Assembly (NCBI GenBank): GCA_017437745.1
Contig: JAFRYI010000009.1
Span: 27,826-91,825 of the forward strand
Source: Bacillota bacterium
GTDB taxonomy: Bacteria > Bacillota > Clostridia > Peptostreptococcales > Anaerovoracaceae
Direction of reading: 5' to 3'
Length of the DNA stretch: 64,000 bases
Part shown: piece after piece, positions 27,116 through 35,158 of the stretch
How positions within the stretch are numbered: position 1 is the first letter of the stretch
Layout of the letters: each line of letters opens with the position of its first letter
Program-made: the position numbers and the translations under genes
Notes under the pieces: generated by a model
Seen by the model: only the letters and a program-made list of their open reading frames with translations
What the model was told of the DNA's origin: nothing
The model's database searches: none

Positions 27116-28098
27116 AGCTCGCCTCCGCCTATGAATTCTCTTACTATCGAATCGCCTTCTATGAGCGATTCGTCTTCTATGGAAACGACCTGGTCCAGAA
27201 GCCTTTTAAGTCTCTGCGCCTCGTCGAAAAATCTTGCTCCGGGCTTTTCCGCCAGCAGCAGCGGCATGGCGTGCTTCTTAAGCACAGCAAGCTCGTAGGG
27301 CTGCGAGGAATTGAATATCTCGTCGGCTATTCCGCTGTACGGGAATATGTTCTCGTTCTCCCCGGCCCTTACCTTCGGCCACATCTCGAAGGTCTGCTCC
27401 AGGTTCCAGTCGCGCTTGGCGTGGTCTCTTACCAGGCGGCGTATCTTGCGTATGTCGCCGCGCTTTATGCGGCTGCCGTCGTTCTGCTTTAAGGACGACA
27501 GCGGACATGCGTAGATGCGGAACTTCTCTTCTTCGGGAAGATGGTACGACAGCTCCGGCTTCAGGGCCAGGATGCCTTCTACGATCACGGGCTGCTCCGG
27601 ACGGGCCGTTACCAGCCTGTGACCGAACTCCTTCTTTCCCGTAGAGAAATTGAAGCTTGGTATGTCTACCTCCCTGCCGTGCAGTATGGCGTCCATCTGG
27701 GAATTGAAGAGTTCCGTGTCTATCGCGTTTATGGATTCGAAATCCTGCAGACCGTCCGGTCCGGGAGGGATCTCGTCGCGTTCTTTGTAATAGTCGTCCG
27801 TGCCTATGTATATGGGCTTAAGACCCTCCGCCATCAGCTGTATGCAGAGCTTCTTGGCGGTCGTAGTCTTTCCGGAAGAACTGGGACCGGCAAGGAGCAC
27901 CATGCGTTTTCCGCTGCGCCTTATTCCGTAGGCCATCTGAACCATGCGCCTGTCGTGGATGGCTTCGCAGATCTGGATTATCTCTTTGATGTTGCCTTTT
28001 TCGTATTGTTCGTTAAGGTCGGCCAGAGTGTAAAGACCAAGGTATTCCTTCCATTGTCTTTCGAGTTCCAGACCGCTTTCCATTATGATGTCGTGCAT
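27112..28098 (-). CDS. Uridine kinase-like P-loop kinase
   Basis: A 328-residue protein of the phosphoribulokinase/uridine kinase family. Visible are the P-loop LLAGPSSSGKTTTAKKL (about 68-84), IGTDDYYKERDEIP (about 99-112) with the family's Asp-Tyr segment, INAIDTELFNSQMDAI, a VEGILAL motif (about 172-178) and a lid region rich in Arg (GSRIKRGDIRKIRRLVRDHAKRD). Many clostridial homologues carry an N-terminal threonyl-synthetase-like half of about 200 residues. This one has only about 60 residues before the P-loop. It begins the five-gene minus-strand operon ending in mtaD, which suggests a nucleoside substrate. Confidence 0.8.
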   Translation of the reverse strand: MHDIIMESGLELERQWKEYLGLYTLADLNEQYEKGNIKEIIQICEAIHDRRMVQMAYGIRRSGKRMVLLAGPSSSGKTTTAKKLCIQLMAEGLKPIYIGTDDYYKERDEIPPGPDGLQDFESINAIDTELFNSQMDAILHGREVDIPSFNFSTGKKEFGHRLVTARPEQPVIVEGILALKPELSYHLPEEEKFRIYACPLSSLKQNDGSRIKRGDIRKIRRLVRDHAKRDWNLEQTFEMWPKVRAGENENIFPYSGIADEIFNSSQPYELAVLKKHAMPLLLAEKPGARFFDEAQRLKRLLDQVVSIEDESLIEGDSIVREFIGGGEL

Positions 28099-28154
28099 GC
28101 TGCTGATCCTCTCTGATGTAAGACTGCGCAGAGCGCATACTTTCAGCCACTTTG

Positions 28155-28183
28155 ATTATACCCGAATCTTGTACATTCCGCAA
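28155..28183 (-). promoter_or_regulatory. Promoter of the kinase-mtaD operon
   Basis: On the minus strand TTGCGG (28183-28178), a 17-bp spacer and TATAAT (28160-28155), about 55 nt before the ATG. It is divergent from the surE promoter. Confidence 0.7.
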
Positions 28184-28226
28184 GCGCAGGCAGGCCGCAA
28201 AGAGTAGCCGGAAAGACCGCGCGGAC

Positions 28227-28255
28227 TTGGCAAAACGCCGCACGGATAGTAAAAT
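28227..28255 (+). promoter_or_regulatory. surE promoter
   Basis: TTGGCA (28227-28232), a 17-bp spacer and TAAAAT (28250-28255). The predicted start site leaves a leader of only about 15 nt that just includes the ribosome site. Confidence 0.65.
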
Positions 28256-28277
28256 ATACGCGTAAAGGATGACTGAA

Positions 28278-29084
28278 ATGAACATACTGATAAGCAACGA
28301 CGACGGGATAACCGCTCCCGGAATAAAGAAACTGGCTCAGCTGCTCTCGAAAGTAAAGGACGCCGAGCTCTACATATGCGCTCCGGACCGCGAAAGATCC
28401 TGCGTGGGCCACGGGCTTACGCTTTTCGACGATCTGTTTCTTTATGATTACCCGCCTGAAGAACTGGGACCCGCGGCGGTCTGGGCGAAGAGCTGCAGCG
28501 GCACTCCCGCGGACTGCGTACGTGTGGCGCTGGCCGTTCTGAACGCGAAAGGAATACACATCGATCTTGTGTGCTCCGGAATAAACAACGGCGGCAACAC
28601 AGGCTCGGACATCAACTACTCCGGGACTCTGGCCGCCTGCCGCGAAGCGGTGATAGACGGTCTCCCGGCGATGGCGTTCTCCAGTACTAAAGGTCTGGAT
28701 TACCTGGACAATTTCGATATTATCGTGCCGCACGTCTTCGAGCGCTTCGCGGGAAAACTGCCGGAGGACACGATCCTTAACGTCAACGCGCCTAACATTC
28801 CGTGGTCGGAAATAAAAGGATACCGCGCCGCGTCTCTTGCGCAGCTGCGGTACCCTCCCAGATACACGATGATGGATTATTCGGAAGACGAGAAAGAAGC
28901 TTCGGAAAACACGGAGCGCTACGCTTTCGCGAGTTTCGTCATGGAAGTCGTGCGCGGCGGCGAAGACTCCGACAACGTATTGGTAAAGGATGGCTGGATA
29001 AGCGTTTCGATAATACCCTTGCTTCAGGATTGCAGCGGAACCATGCCGCTGGTACAGTCGCTCCTGCAGGAAGAACAGTCGTAG
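28278..29084 (+). CDS. surE: 5'/3'-nucleotidase SurE
   Basis: A 268-residue SurE phosphatase, which removes phosphate from nucleoside 5'- and 3'-monophosphates using a divalent metal. It begins MNILISNDDG with the metal-binding Asp8-Asp9 pair. It continues with APDRERSCVGHGLT (about 37-50, catalytic loop), GTPADCVR, and SGINNGGNTGSDINYSGTL (about 99-117) with the metal-binding Asn. I prefer the ATG at 28278 because AAAGGA then sits 7-8 nt upstream. The ATG at 28269 overlaps that site. The gene has its own promoter, opposite the nucleoside-salvage operon. Confidence 0.9.
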   Translation: MNILISNDDGITAPGIKKLAQLLSKVKDAELYICAPDRERSCVGHGLTLFDDLFLYDYPPEELGPAAVWAKSCSGTPADCVRVALAVLNAKGIHIDLVCSGINNGGNTGSDINYSGTLAACREAVIDGLPAMAFSSTKGLDYLDNFDIIVPHVFERFAGKLPEDTILNVNAPNIPWSEIKGYRAASLAQLRYPPRYTMMDYSEDEKEASENTERYAFASFVMEVVRGGEDSDNVLVKDGWISVSIIPLLQDCSGTMPLVQSLLQEEQS

Positions 29085-29135
29085 TCCAGTACAAGAACCG
29101 ATGCGGTTTCAGATCCAGCTCCAGCCGCTGAACTC

Positions 29136-29624
29136 TCAGCCTATCGCTGCGTAGACCGCGTCCTCTATCCTGCCGGCGCTGCCTCCGGCGGAGCGTCCCT
29201 TCCAGGAGCCGTGTCTGTTGTTAACCCCGTTCAGGAACTTGATCGATACTGCCTGAGTCTCCCAGTCGCGAAGGTTTGCGTTGTAGTCGTCGATCAGAAT
29301 ATCCGTAGGCCTTATGCCTCCGGGCACCGCGTCCCTTTTGCTGATGCCGCAGAACAGGAACACGGACTTTACATTGTTGATCGAATCGCCGAGTTGCTCT
29401 CTGAGCCAGCTCTTTTTTTCTTCCAGAGCGTAGGGGTTCTCCCTGATGACCGCGGACAGCGTCCAGACCTCCAGGCCCGGATCTTCCGCAAGCTTCTTGA
29501 GAGCTTCCACCGCCTCCGTCTGAGGCGCCAGATCCCTGAAATATCCCTGTTTCATCATGTCGTCCAGCGGCACATATTTGTACTCAGCCAGGACCCCGTC
29601 CATATCGAAGAACACTCTGGTCAT
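29136..29624 (-). CDS. HAD-family 5'(3')-deoxyribonucleotidase (NT5C type)
   Basis: A 162-residue HAD phosphatase with the nucleophile motif FFDMDGVLAEY (Asp7, Asp9), a Thr/Ser segment WTLSAVIRENPYALEEKKSWL (about 53-73), and a C-terminal ILIDDYNANLRDWE (about 108-121) supplying the acidic metal ligands. The IDDYNxNLxxW pattern is typical of the NT5C 5'-nucleotidase group, which dephosphorylates pyrimidine deoxynucleotides. It is transcribed alone. Its upstream region overlaps the terminator of prmA. Another small HAD phosphatase specificity cannot be excluded. Confidence 0.78.
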   Translation of the reverse strand: MTRVFFDMDGVLAEYKYVPLDDMMKQGYFRDLAPQTEAVEALKKLAEDPGLEVWTLSAVIRENPYALEEKKSWLREQLGDSINNVKSVFLFCGISKRDAVPGGIRPTDILIDDYNANLRDWETQAVSIKFLNGVNNRHGSWKGRSAGGSAGRIEDAVYAAIG

Positions 29625-29672
29625 TTCGGCACCTCCTTCTGTTTTCCTCTTTGCAAGCTTATAATATAAAAT

Positions 29673-29698
29673 CCCCTGTACAAATGTATGTACAGGGG
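29673..29698 (-). terminator. prmA terminator
   Basis: Perfect 10-bp arms CCCCTGTACA and TGTACAGGGG with a 6-nt loop. On the minus strand they are followed by ATTTTATATT. That A+T tail may also serve as the -10 region of the nucleotidase gene promoter. Confidence 0.65.
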
Positions 29699-29768
29699 AA
29701 ACAGTATGCTGCGTTGTTTGATGTTATTTTGCGGCAGAGCATAAGGTCCGACGCATCGAACTTACAGG

Positions 29769-30686
29769 TCAGGCGGATCGTCCGGTATATTCCGCCGCGA
29801 ACGCGGTCCAGCAGTCGTCACGCATTATCTCAAGGATCTCGAATCCCTGTGCCTTAACGTGAGCAAGGCACTGCTCTTCCATGTCGTCGATTATGCCGCT
29901 GGCCACGAACAGCGTACCTGGCCCGGAGCGCTGCGCGACCTCTTCCGAAAGCGCCATCACGAGAGGCGCCAGAAGATTTCCTATCACCAGATCCGCATGC
30001 TGCTCCACGCCTTTCAGCAGGTCCGCCACGGCGGCGTCTATGTTTCCGCAGTCATTGATCTTTGCGTTGTTCTCAGTAGCGGCTACGGCTTCCGGGTCTA
30101 TGTCCAGGCCAAGCACGCGGCTCGCGCCGAGCTTTGCGGCGATCACGGAAAGTATGCCTGTTCCGCAGCCCGCGTCTATTACGTCCAGACCGGGCCTGAT
30201 GTGCTTCTCCAGAAGCCTCGCGGCAAGATAAGTCGTGGGACTGGTTCCGGTACCGAAAGCAAGTCCCGGGTCTATCTCTATTACAAGCTCTCCGGACTGC
30301 CTTTCGTATTCGCGCCACACGGGCTTTACGACTATGTCATGTGTTATGTGGAACGGAACATAGTACTCCTCCCACTTGTGGAGCCAGTCCTCGTCGTCCA
30401 CCAGAGTCCTTGTGCATTCATATTTTTTCGCGAGCGCGGCCAGCTCTTCCGACGGCTGCTCGTCCTCCTGAAGATATACGACCGCGTAGGCGCTGTTTCT
30501 GAAAGAGTCCAGAAGCTCCTTGTCCGCGACGCTTCCGGTGTACGCCCAGGATCCTTCCAGAAGTTCGTCCACGTCCGCAGGATCGTTTATCAGAAGATCC
30601 TCGTAACCCATCGCCGTAAGTTCTTCCGTAAGCGCAGACAGCGCTGTGCTGTCCTTCGCGAAAAACTTGTATTCCTTGTATTTCAG
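29769..30686 (-). CDS. prmA: Ribosomal protein L11 methyltransferase
   Basis: A SAM-dependent methyltransferase of about 305 residues that modifies ribosomal protein L11. It has an N-terminal L11-binding domain (about 1-115), then GTGTSPTTYLAARLLE, DVIDAGCGTGILSVIAAKLGA (about 156-176, SAM site) and DLVIGNLLAPLV (about 229-240). The start is unusual. Alignment by eye with PrmA proteins, which begin M-K-W/Y, and a GGAGG site at 30699-30695 with 8-nt spacing both point to a CTG codon at 30686-30684. An ATG further up (frame start 30836, or the one near 30745) would lie in or before the promoter. An in-frame GTG overlaps the ribosome site. Confidence 0.85.
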   Translation of the reverse strand: MKYKEYKFFAKDSTALSALTEELTAMGYEDLLINDPADVDELLEGSWAYTGSVADKELLDSFRNSAYAVVYLQEDEQPSEELAALAKKYECTRTLVDDEDWLHKWEEYYVPFHITHDIVVKPVWREYERQSGELVIEIDPGLAFGTGTSPTTYLAARLLEKHIRPGLDVIDAGCGTGILSVIAAKLGASRVLGLDIDPEAVAATENNAKINDCGNIDAAVADLLKGVEQHADLVIGNLLAPLVMALSEEVAQRSGPGTLFVASGIIDDMEEQCLAHVKAQGFEILEIMRDDCWTAFAAEYTGRSA

Positions 30687-30734
30687 TTTCCTCACCTCCG
30701 CATCAGCGTCACATATCGGTTCCGATACATGTCC

Positions 30735-30762
30735 ATAATACCACATGTAGCGAAAAACACAA
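30735..30762 (-). promoter_or_regulatory. prmA promoter
   Basis: On the minus strand TTGTGT (30762-30757), a 16-bp spacer and TATTAT (30740-30735). Transcription would begin near 30728, downstream of all in-frame ATG codons but upstream of the GGAGG site. This supports a non-ATG start. Confidence 0.55.
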
Positions 30763-30803
30763 AAAAATGAACGAAACGAACACAAAAAACCACGTTTTGA
30801 ATG

Positions 30804-30832
30804 TTTACAGTTTGTGTTCATTTGGCTATAAT
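30804..30832 (+). promoter_or_regulatory. yegP promoter
   Basis: TTTACA (30804-30809), a 17-bp spacer and a perfect TATAAT (30827-30832). It gives a leader of about 65 nt. Confidence 0.75.
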
Positions 30833-30906
30833 ACAAATAGATAATTATTTGTCAGTCCCTGCCTTTGGCAGAGAAGAACAACATGATAGAAAGGATGTGT
30901 TCACCA

Positions 30907-31278
30907 ATGGGCAAATTTGTTGTAAAGAACGCCAAGAACGGCGGCTTCGTATTCAATCTTAAGGCCGGCAACGGCGAAGTCATCGCCACCAGCGAGATCT
31001 ACACCACCGAAGGCGCAGCCCTCAACGGCATCGAGAGCGTACGCAAGAACGCCATAGAGGCCAAGCTGGAAGACCAGACCGTAGAAAACTTCGAGAAGCA
31101 GACCAACCCCAAGTTCGAGGTATACAAGGACAAGGCCGGCGAATTCCGCTTCAGACTCAAGGCCCGCAACGGCGAGATCATCGCTACCGGCGAGAGCTAC
31201 AAGGCAAAGGCTTCCTGCCTCAACGGAATCGACAGCATCAAGAGGAATGCGGACTCCGAAGTCGTAAAAGAATACTGA
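30907..31278 (+). CDS. yegP: YegP family protein (two DUF1508 repeats)
   Basis: A 123-residue protein made of two tandem copies of the short DUF1508 domain. The first copy (about 1-50) has KNGGFVFNLKAGNGEVIATS, and the second (about 62-112) has AGEFRFRLKARNGEIIATGE. Each is followed by a YxxxxxxLNGIxSxxxNA segment. The family occurs widely; no enzymatic role is established. I start at the ATG 30907, which matches the family N-terminus and follows AAAGGA. The earlier ATG at 30865 would add unrelated residues. Codon use is very biased towards AAG, GAG and GGC, suggesting high expression. It has a strong promoter and a strong terminator. Confidence 0.88.
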   Translation: MGKFVVKNAKNGGFVFNLKAGNGEVIATSEIYTTEGAALNGIESVRKNAIEAKLEDQTVENFEKQTNPKFEVYKDKAGEFRFRLKARNGEIIATGESYKAKASCLNGIDSIKRNADSEVVKEY

Positions 31279-31297
31279 TACTTAAGAAAACTGATTA

Positions 31298-31321
31298 AGC
31301 AGCCGCAGTCATTGCGGCTGC
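31298..31321 (+). terminator. yegP terminator
   Basis: Perfect 10-bp arms AGCAGCCGCA and TGCGGCTGCT with a 5-nt loop, followed by TTTCTTAATT. Confidence 0.85.
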
Positions 31322-31363
31322 TTTTCTTAATTCTGCGCAGGGTCTATCCCGGAAAGGCATAGT

Positions 31364-33199
31364 ATGCCAGGACCGCACGGACTGGGGCCCAGGGGCTTCC
31401 TTACCGAAGAGGAAAAGCAGAATAAGCCCAAGGTCTCGAAGCAGCTGATAGTACGCATCTTAAGCTACCTTAAGCCCTATTGGCTGCAATTTATATTCGT
31501 TTTCATAGCCATACTGCTGTCGTCGGTGGTAGGGCTTTTCCCGTCCATAATAACCGGACGCATAGTGGACCAGGCGCTGGTGGGCAAGGACATGCAGCTG
31601 CTCATAAAACTGCTGATCCTGGCCTTCTGCACCCTGGCAGTGTCGCAGATAATAGGCGTGGTCGAGAGCTACATAAACTCCTGGATATCGCGCCGCATAA
31701 TCTTCGACATGAAGAACCAGATGTACGACCATCTGCAGCACATGCCGCACTCGTTCTTCACCTCCGAAAAACAGGGCGACATCATCACCAGGATGAACAC
31801 GGACATCAGCGGCGTAAGCACGGTAATATCCGGCACGCTTTCAAGCATAGTAAGCAACGTCGCCACGGTCATAACCACCCTCGTGGCGCTGTTCTCCATG
31901 AGCTGGCAACTTGCGATAATAGGAATAATCGTAATTCCGCTGCTCGTCATCCCTACCAAATCCGTAGGACGCACACGCTGGAAACTGCTCTCAGAGAGCC
32001 AGGCCAAGAACGACGAGATGAACCAGCTGATCAACGAGACCTTAAGCGTTTCCGGATCCATGCTGGTAAAGCTGTTCACCCGCGAAAAGGAAGAGTACGA
32101 CCGCTTCGTAAAGGTAAACGAGGAAGTTACGCAGCTTTCGCTTAAGGAGACCCGCAGCGGAAGCTGGTTCCGCGTTGTAATGGGCATGTTCACCCAGATC
32201 GGTCCCCTGCTCATATACTTCGCCGGAGGCTACTTCATAATAACCAAGATGGATACCGCGCTTACCGTAGGCACCATAACCGCCACGGTAGCGCTCGTAA
32301 ACAGACTCTACAGACCTGTGGAATCGCTGCTCAACATTGGAGTAGACTTTACGAGGTCGCTGGCGCTGTTCACAAGGATATTCGACTACTTCGACAAGGA
32401 AGCCACCATCGTTTCTCCGGAGAACGGCAGGAAGCCGGACGTGCAGAACGCGGACATCTCCTACGAACACGTAAAGTTCTCCTACATACCGGAGAAACCG
32501 CTGCTTAAGGACATCAACTTTACCGTGCCCGGCGGCAAGATGTACGCCGTTGTCGGACCATCGGGCTCCGGCAAATCCACGGTGGTAAATTTCCTGCCCA
32601 GGCTCTACGACGTGGACGAAGGCCGCGTAACGATAGGCGGCGTGGACGTCCGGGACTTCGACCTGCAGTACCTGCGCGACTGCATAGGCGTCGTTACCCA
32701 GGAGACCTACCTGTTCAACGGCACCATACGCGAGAACCTGCTCTACGCAAGGGAGAGCGCTACGGAGGCGGAACTGGAAGAAGCCTGCAAGATAGCCAAC
32801 ATCCACGACTACATAATGTCGCAGCCGGAAGGATACGAGACCATAGTCGGAAACCGCGGACTGAAGCTGTCCGGCGGCGAGAAGCAGCGCATCTCGATAG
32901 CCAGGGTCATCCTAAAAGATCCCAAGATCCTTATCCTGGACGAGGCCACCTCCGCGCTGGACTCCATCTCCGAAAGTTCCATCCAGGACGCTCTGGAGCA
33001 CATGATGCAGGGCCGCACCAGCATAGTAATAGCCCACAGACTGACTACGATACTGAAGGCGGACAGCATACTTGTGGTAAAGGACGGCGTGATAGCCGAG
33101 CAGGGCACGCACGACGAGCTGCTGGCTAAGAACGGTGTCTACCGCGAGCTCTACGAGACCCAGTTCAGAAAAGTAATAGAGATGGAATCTGAGCACTGA
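31364..33199 (+). CDS. ABC exporter, fused permease and ATPase
   Basis: A 611-residue type IV ABC half-transporter that works as a dimer. Six membrane helices lie between about residues 40 and 330. The ATPase domain has Walker A GPSGSGKST (about 399-407), a Q-loop in VVTQETYLFNGTIRENLLYA (about 444-463), the signature LSGGEKQR (about 503-510), Walker B ILILDEATSALD (about 524-535) and the switch His in VIAHRLTT. It resembles multidrug or lipid exporters of the MsbA/YknU type. The substrate cannot be told. It is transcribed alone, with AAAGG before the ATG. Confidence 0.9.
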   Translation: MPGPHGLGPRGFLTEEEKQNKPKVSKQLIVRILSYLKPYWLQFIFVFIAILLSSVVGLFPSIITGRIVDQALVGKDMQLLIKLLILAFCTLAVSQIIGVVESYINSWISRRIIFDMKNQMYDHLQHMPHSFFTSEKQGDIITRMNTDISGVSTVISGTLSSIVSNVATVITTLVALFSMSWQLAIIGIIVIPLLVIPTKSVGRTRWKLLSESQAKNDEMNQLINETLSVSGSMLVKLFTREKEEYDRFVKVNEEVTQLSLKETRSGSWFRVVMGMFTQIGPLLIYFAGGYFIITKMDTALTVGTITATVALVNRLYRPVESLLNIGVDFTRSLALFTRIFDYFDKEATIVSPENGRKPDVQNADISYEHVKFSYIPEKPLLKDINFTVPGGKMYAVVGPSGSGKSTVVNFLPRLYDVDEGRVTIGGVDVRDFDLQYLRDCIGVVTQETYLFNGTIRENLLYARESATEAELEEACKIANIHDYIMSQPEGYETIVGNRGLKLSGGEKQRISIARVILKDPKILILDEATSALDSISESSIQDALEHMMQGRTSIVIAHRLTTILKADSILVVKDGVIAEQGTHDELLAKNGVYRELYETQFRKVIEMESEH

Positions 33200-33224
33200 T
33201 CCTTATCGGTGCATTAATGCAATT

Positions 33225-33388
33225 AAACAGCGGCGTGTACGCTGTGATCAAAGGACTGTTTGGGATCCCGGTACTTAGCGATCGGCAAGCCTTAAGGCGA
33301 AGCCGGAGCTTAGTACCGCTGGTGGGCTCCCAACCAAGCGGGAGCGTGTCCTTGAGCACAGCGTACACGCCGCGTTTATTTTTTTTAA
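33225..33388 (+). ncRNA. Candidate structured RNA, possibly 6S-RNA-like
   Basis: An intergenic segment of about 160 nt folds as one long irregular rod. A 16-bp perfect closing stem pairs 33231-33246 with 33357-33372 (arms begin CGGCGTGTAC). A 6-bp stem pairs AAGGAC (33251) with GTCCTT (33348). An inner stem pairs GGTACTTAGC (33270) with GCTTAGTACC (33307), with one mismatch. The 3' side also contains a rival local hairpin, GCTCCC/GGGAGC (33325-33344). The closing stem runs into TTTATTTTTTTT. A closed rod with an asymmetric inner region and a 3'-side switch hairpin recalls 6S RNA, but I recognise no diagnostic sequence. Alternatives are a very large terminator for the ABC gene or a MITE-like inverted repeat. 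Confidence 0.45.
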
Positions 33389-33406
33389 TCGATGACCGGG
33401 AAACGA

Positions 33407-35008
33407 TCAGCCCTTGGAGTAATACTTGTCCTTGTCCAGCATCTTCTCCTGGTTGGCCACTATCAGAGATCCGACCATGTCGCAGACCGCGTTGTTGGCG
33501 GTCCTCAGAAGACCTGCTATCACTTCCACTCCAAGCACCATGGCGACTGCCTCCTCTACCGGAAGACCCAGCGTCCTTAGCAGAGCCGTAAGGCAGATTA
33601 TGGAGGATCCGACCACCGGCGGAGCGCCCGCGGACAGCATGAATATCGCGAATGTCATGGTAATGTATACCGGCAGGTTCACCGGAAGTCCGTACAGCCT
33701 CGCAAGCAGCAGACCGAACACCGACATGTATATAGTGGTACCGTCCATGTTTACCGTAGCTCCGAGCGGTATCGACAGCGAATACACTTTTCTGTCTATG
33801 CCCAGGTCGCCGCAGATCTTCATGTTCAGCGGGATGGCCGCGCTGCTGGAACCGGTGCCTACCACCTGAAGGATGTAAGGAAGGTATTTCTTCGTAAACA
33901 CGAGCGGTTTGAGCCTGCCGAGCAGCCACAGCAGCAGATGGTAGAAGACTATCATCACAACTATGGTAAGCAGATAGACTCCTACTCCCGCAAGTATGGG
34001 CTTGCCCATGCTGCTTCCGGCGCCTCCGGAAAGTATGGTCTTCGAAACTATGCAGAATATCAGCAGCGGCATGAATCCCACAAGAGCGTTGGTCATCCTC
34101 AGGAACACTTCGTTGCCTGCGTTTATGATGTCCTGTATGGCCTTGGCCTTGGAGCCTACGGCCGTTATCGCAAGGCCCATGAATACCGCAAGGAATATTA
34201 TCTGTATCGTGTCGCCGTCCAGGAACGCCTTAATGAAGTTCTCCGGTATGATCTTAAGGAACGATTCCTTAAACGAGATGTCCACTCCCGCCTCCGCGCT
34301 GACAGCGCCGCTGAGCACCACGGAACCGAAACGGTAAGGCTTGAATATCTCCACCATTATGAATCCGAAGATCGTGGCGCACAGGGTGGTCATCATGTAG
34401 ATACCCATTATCTTGCCGCCTACCCTGCCCAGCTGCGACGGGTTTCCGAATCCCACGATGGCGCTGGCTATGGAGAAGAACACCAGCGGCGGGATCAGCA
34501 TGTTCAGGCAGTTCATGAACAGCGTCTGGCCGGAATCCATTATCTCCGTGGCTATCCACTGGCAGACGTGCGCAGGCAGCGCCGCCTTAAGTATGAACGA
34601 CAGGGCCAGGCCGATGATGCCGGCTCCGACCAGTTTGTAAAGCAGCATGTAGCGCGACTTGTAGGCGGTTATGGTAACGACGTTTACGCCCTTGGAGTTC
34701 TTCGCTCGTATGTCGTCCGCGAAGGACTGCATCAGGGCCGAACGCATTGGGTCGGAACCTTCCACCGCCAGAGGATCGAACTCGCCGCCCTTTGCCGACA
34801 TGCGTATCTTGTATCTGCCACCCACGTAGCTGGTCTTTACGGCGATCTCCTCGTCCGTCGTGTGCTCCAGCATGGTCATGAGCGTCTCTTCGGACATGAG
34901 CAGCGCCCTGTTCTCTTCGTTCTTCTTAAGATTGTGCCGGCGGATGTCCTCGTTTATGAAGCTGAGTATATCCGCGGGGCTGTCTTTTGAGAATGATTTC
35001 TTAGCCAT
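33407..35008 (-). CDS. Dicarboxylate/amino-acid:cation symporter with N-terminal RsbW-like domain
   Basis: A 533-residue protein. Residues about 120-525 are a DAACS/SLC1-type symporter, with the hairpin-loop Ser-rich segment GTGSSSAAIPLN (about 388-399), a TM7-like NMDGTTIYM (about 421-429) and SAGAPPVVGSS (about 456-466). It would take up C4-dicarboxylates or glutamate/aspartate with sodium or protons. The first 115 residues are an extra cytoplasmic domain. LLMSEETLMTMLEHT (about 36-50) followed by YKIRMSAKGGEFDPLA (about 66-81) recalls the N and G1 boxes of RsbW/HATPase-type anti-sigma kinases, in degenerate form. It may sense nucleotide or bind a partner. The gene is monocistronic and convergent with the RNA candidate. 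Confidence 0.82.
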   Translation of the reverse strand: MAKKSFSKDSPADILSFINEDIRRHNLKKNEENRALLMSEETLMTMLEHTTDEEIAVKTSYVGGRYKIRMSAKGGEFDPLAVEGSDPMRSALMQSFADDIRAKNSKGVNVVTITAYKSRYMLLYKLVGAGIIGLALSFILKAALPAHVCQWIATEIMDSGQTLFMNCLNMLIPPLVFFSIASAIVGFGNPSQLGRVGGKIMGIYMMTTLCATIFGFIMVEIFKPYRFGSVVLSGAVSAEAGVDISFKESFLKIIPENFIKAFLDGDTIQIIFLAVFMGLAITAVGSKAKAIQDIINAGNEVFLRMTNALVGFMPLLIFCIVSKTILSGGAGSSMGKPILAGVGVYLLTIVVMIVFYHLLLWLLGRLKPLVFTKKYLPYILQVVGTGSSSAAIPLNMKICGDLGIDRKVYSLSIPLGATVNMDGTTIYMSVFGLLLARLYGLPVNLPVYITMTFAIFMLSAGAPPVVGSSIICLTALLRTLGLPVEEAVAMVLGVEVIAGLLRTANNAVCDMVGSLIVANQEKMLDKDKYYSKG

Positions 35009-35105
35009 ATCAAACCTCGATAATGTTTTATTATATATTAATCGGCCGTGGCTTTCAGTATTTTTTTGAAAAACGTATCTGACGCAGTATCTGTACGCGC
35101 AGAAA

Positions 35106-35129
35106 AAACGGCCCGTTTCCGAGCCGTTT
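35106..35129 (-). terminator. Terminator of the DUF937 gene
   Basis: Arms AAACGGC and GCCGTTT with a 10-nt loop. On the minus strand they are followed by TTTC after the stem's own T run. Confidence 0.65.
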
Positions 35130-35158
35130 CCTGGTTGCTTTACTGTTTTTCCGAAAAA

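Noticed and set aside
33225..33388. Interpretation of the structured region as SRP RNA or 5S rRNA
   Set aside because: The SRP apical GGAA/GCAGCC segment and the 5S CCGAAC loop are both absent.
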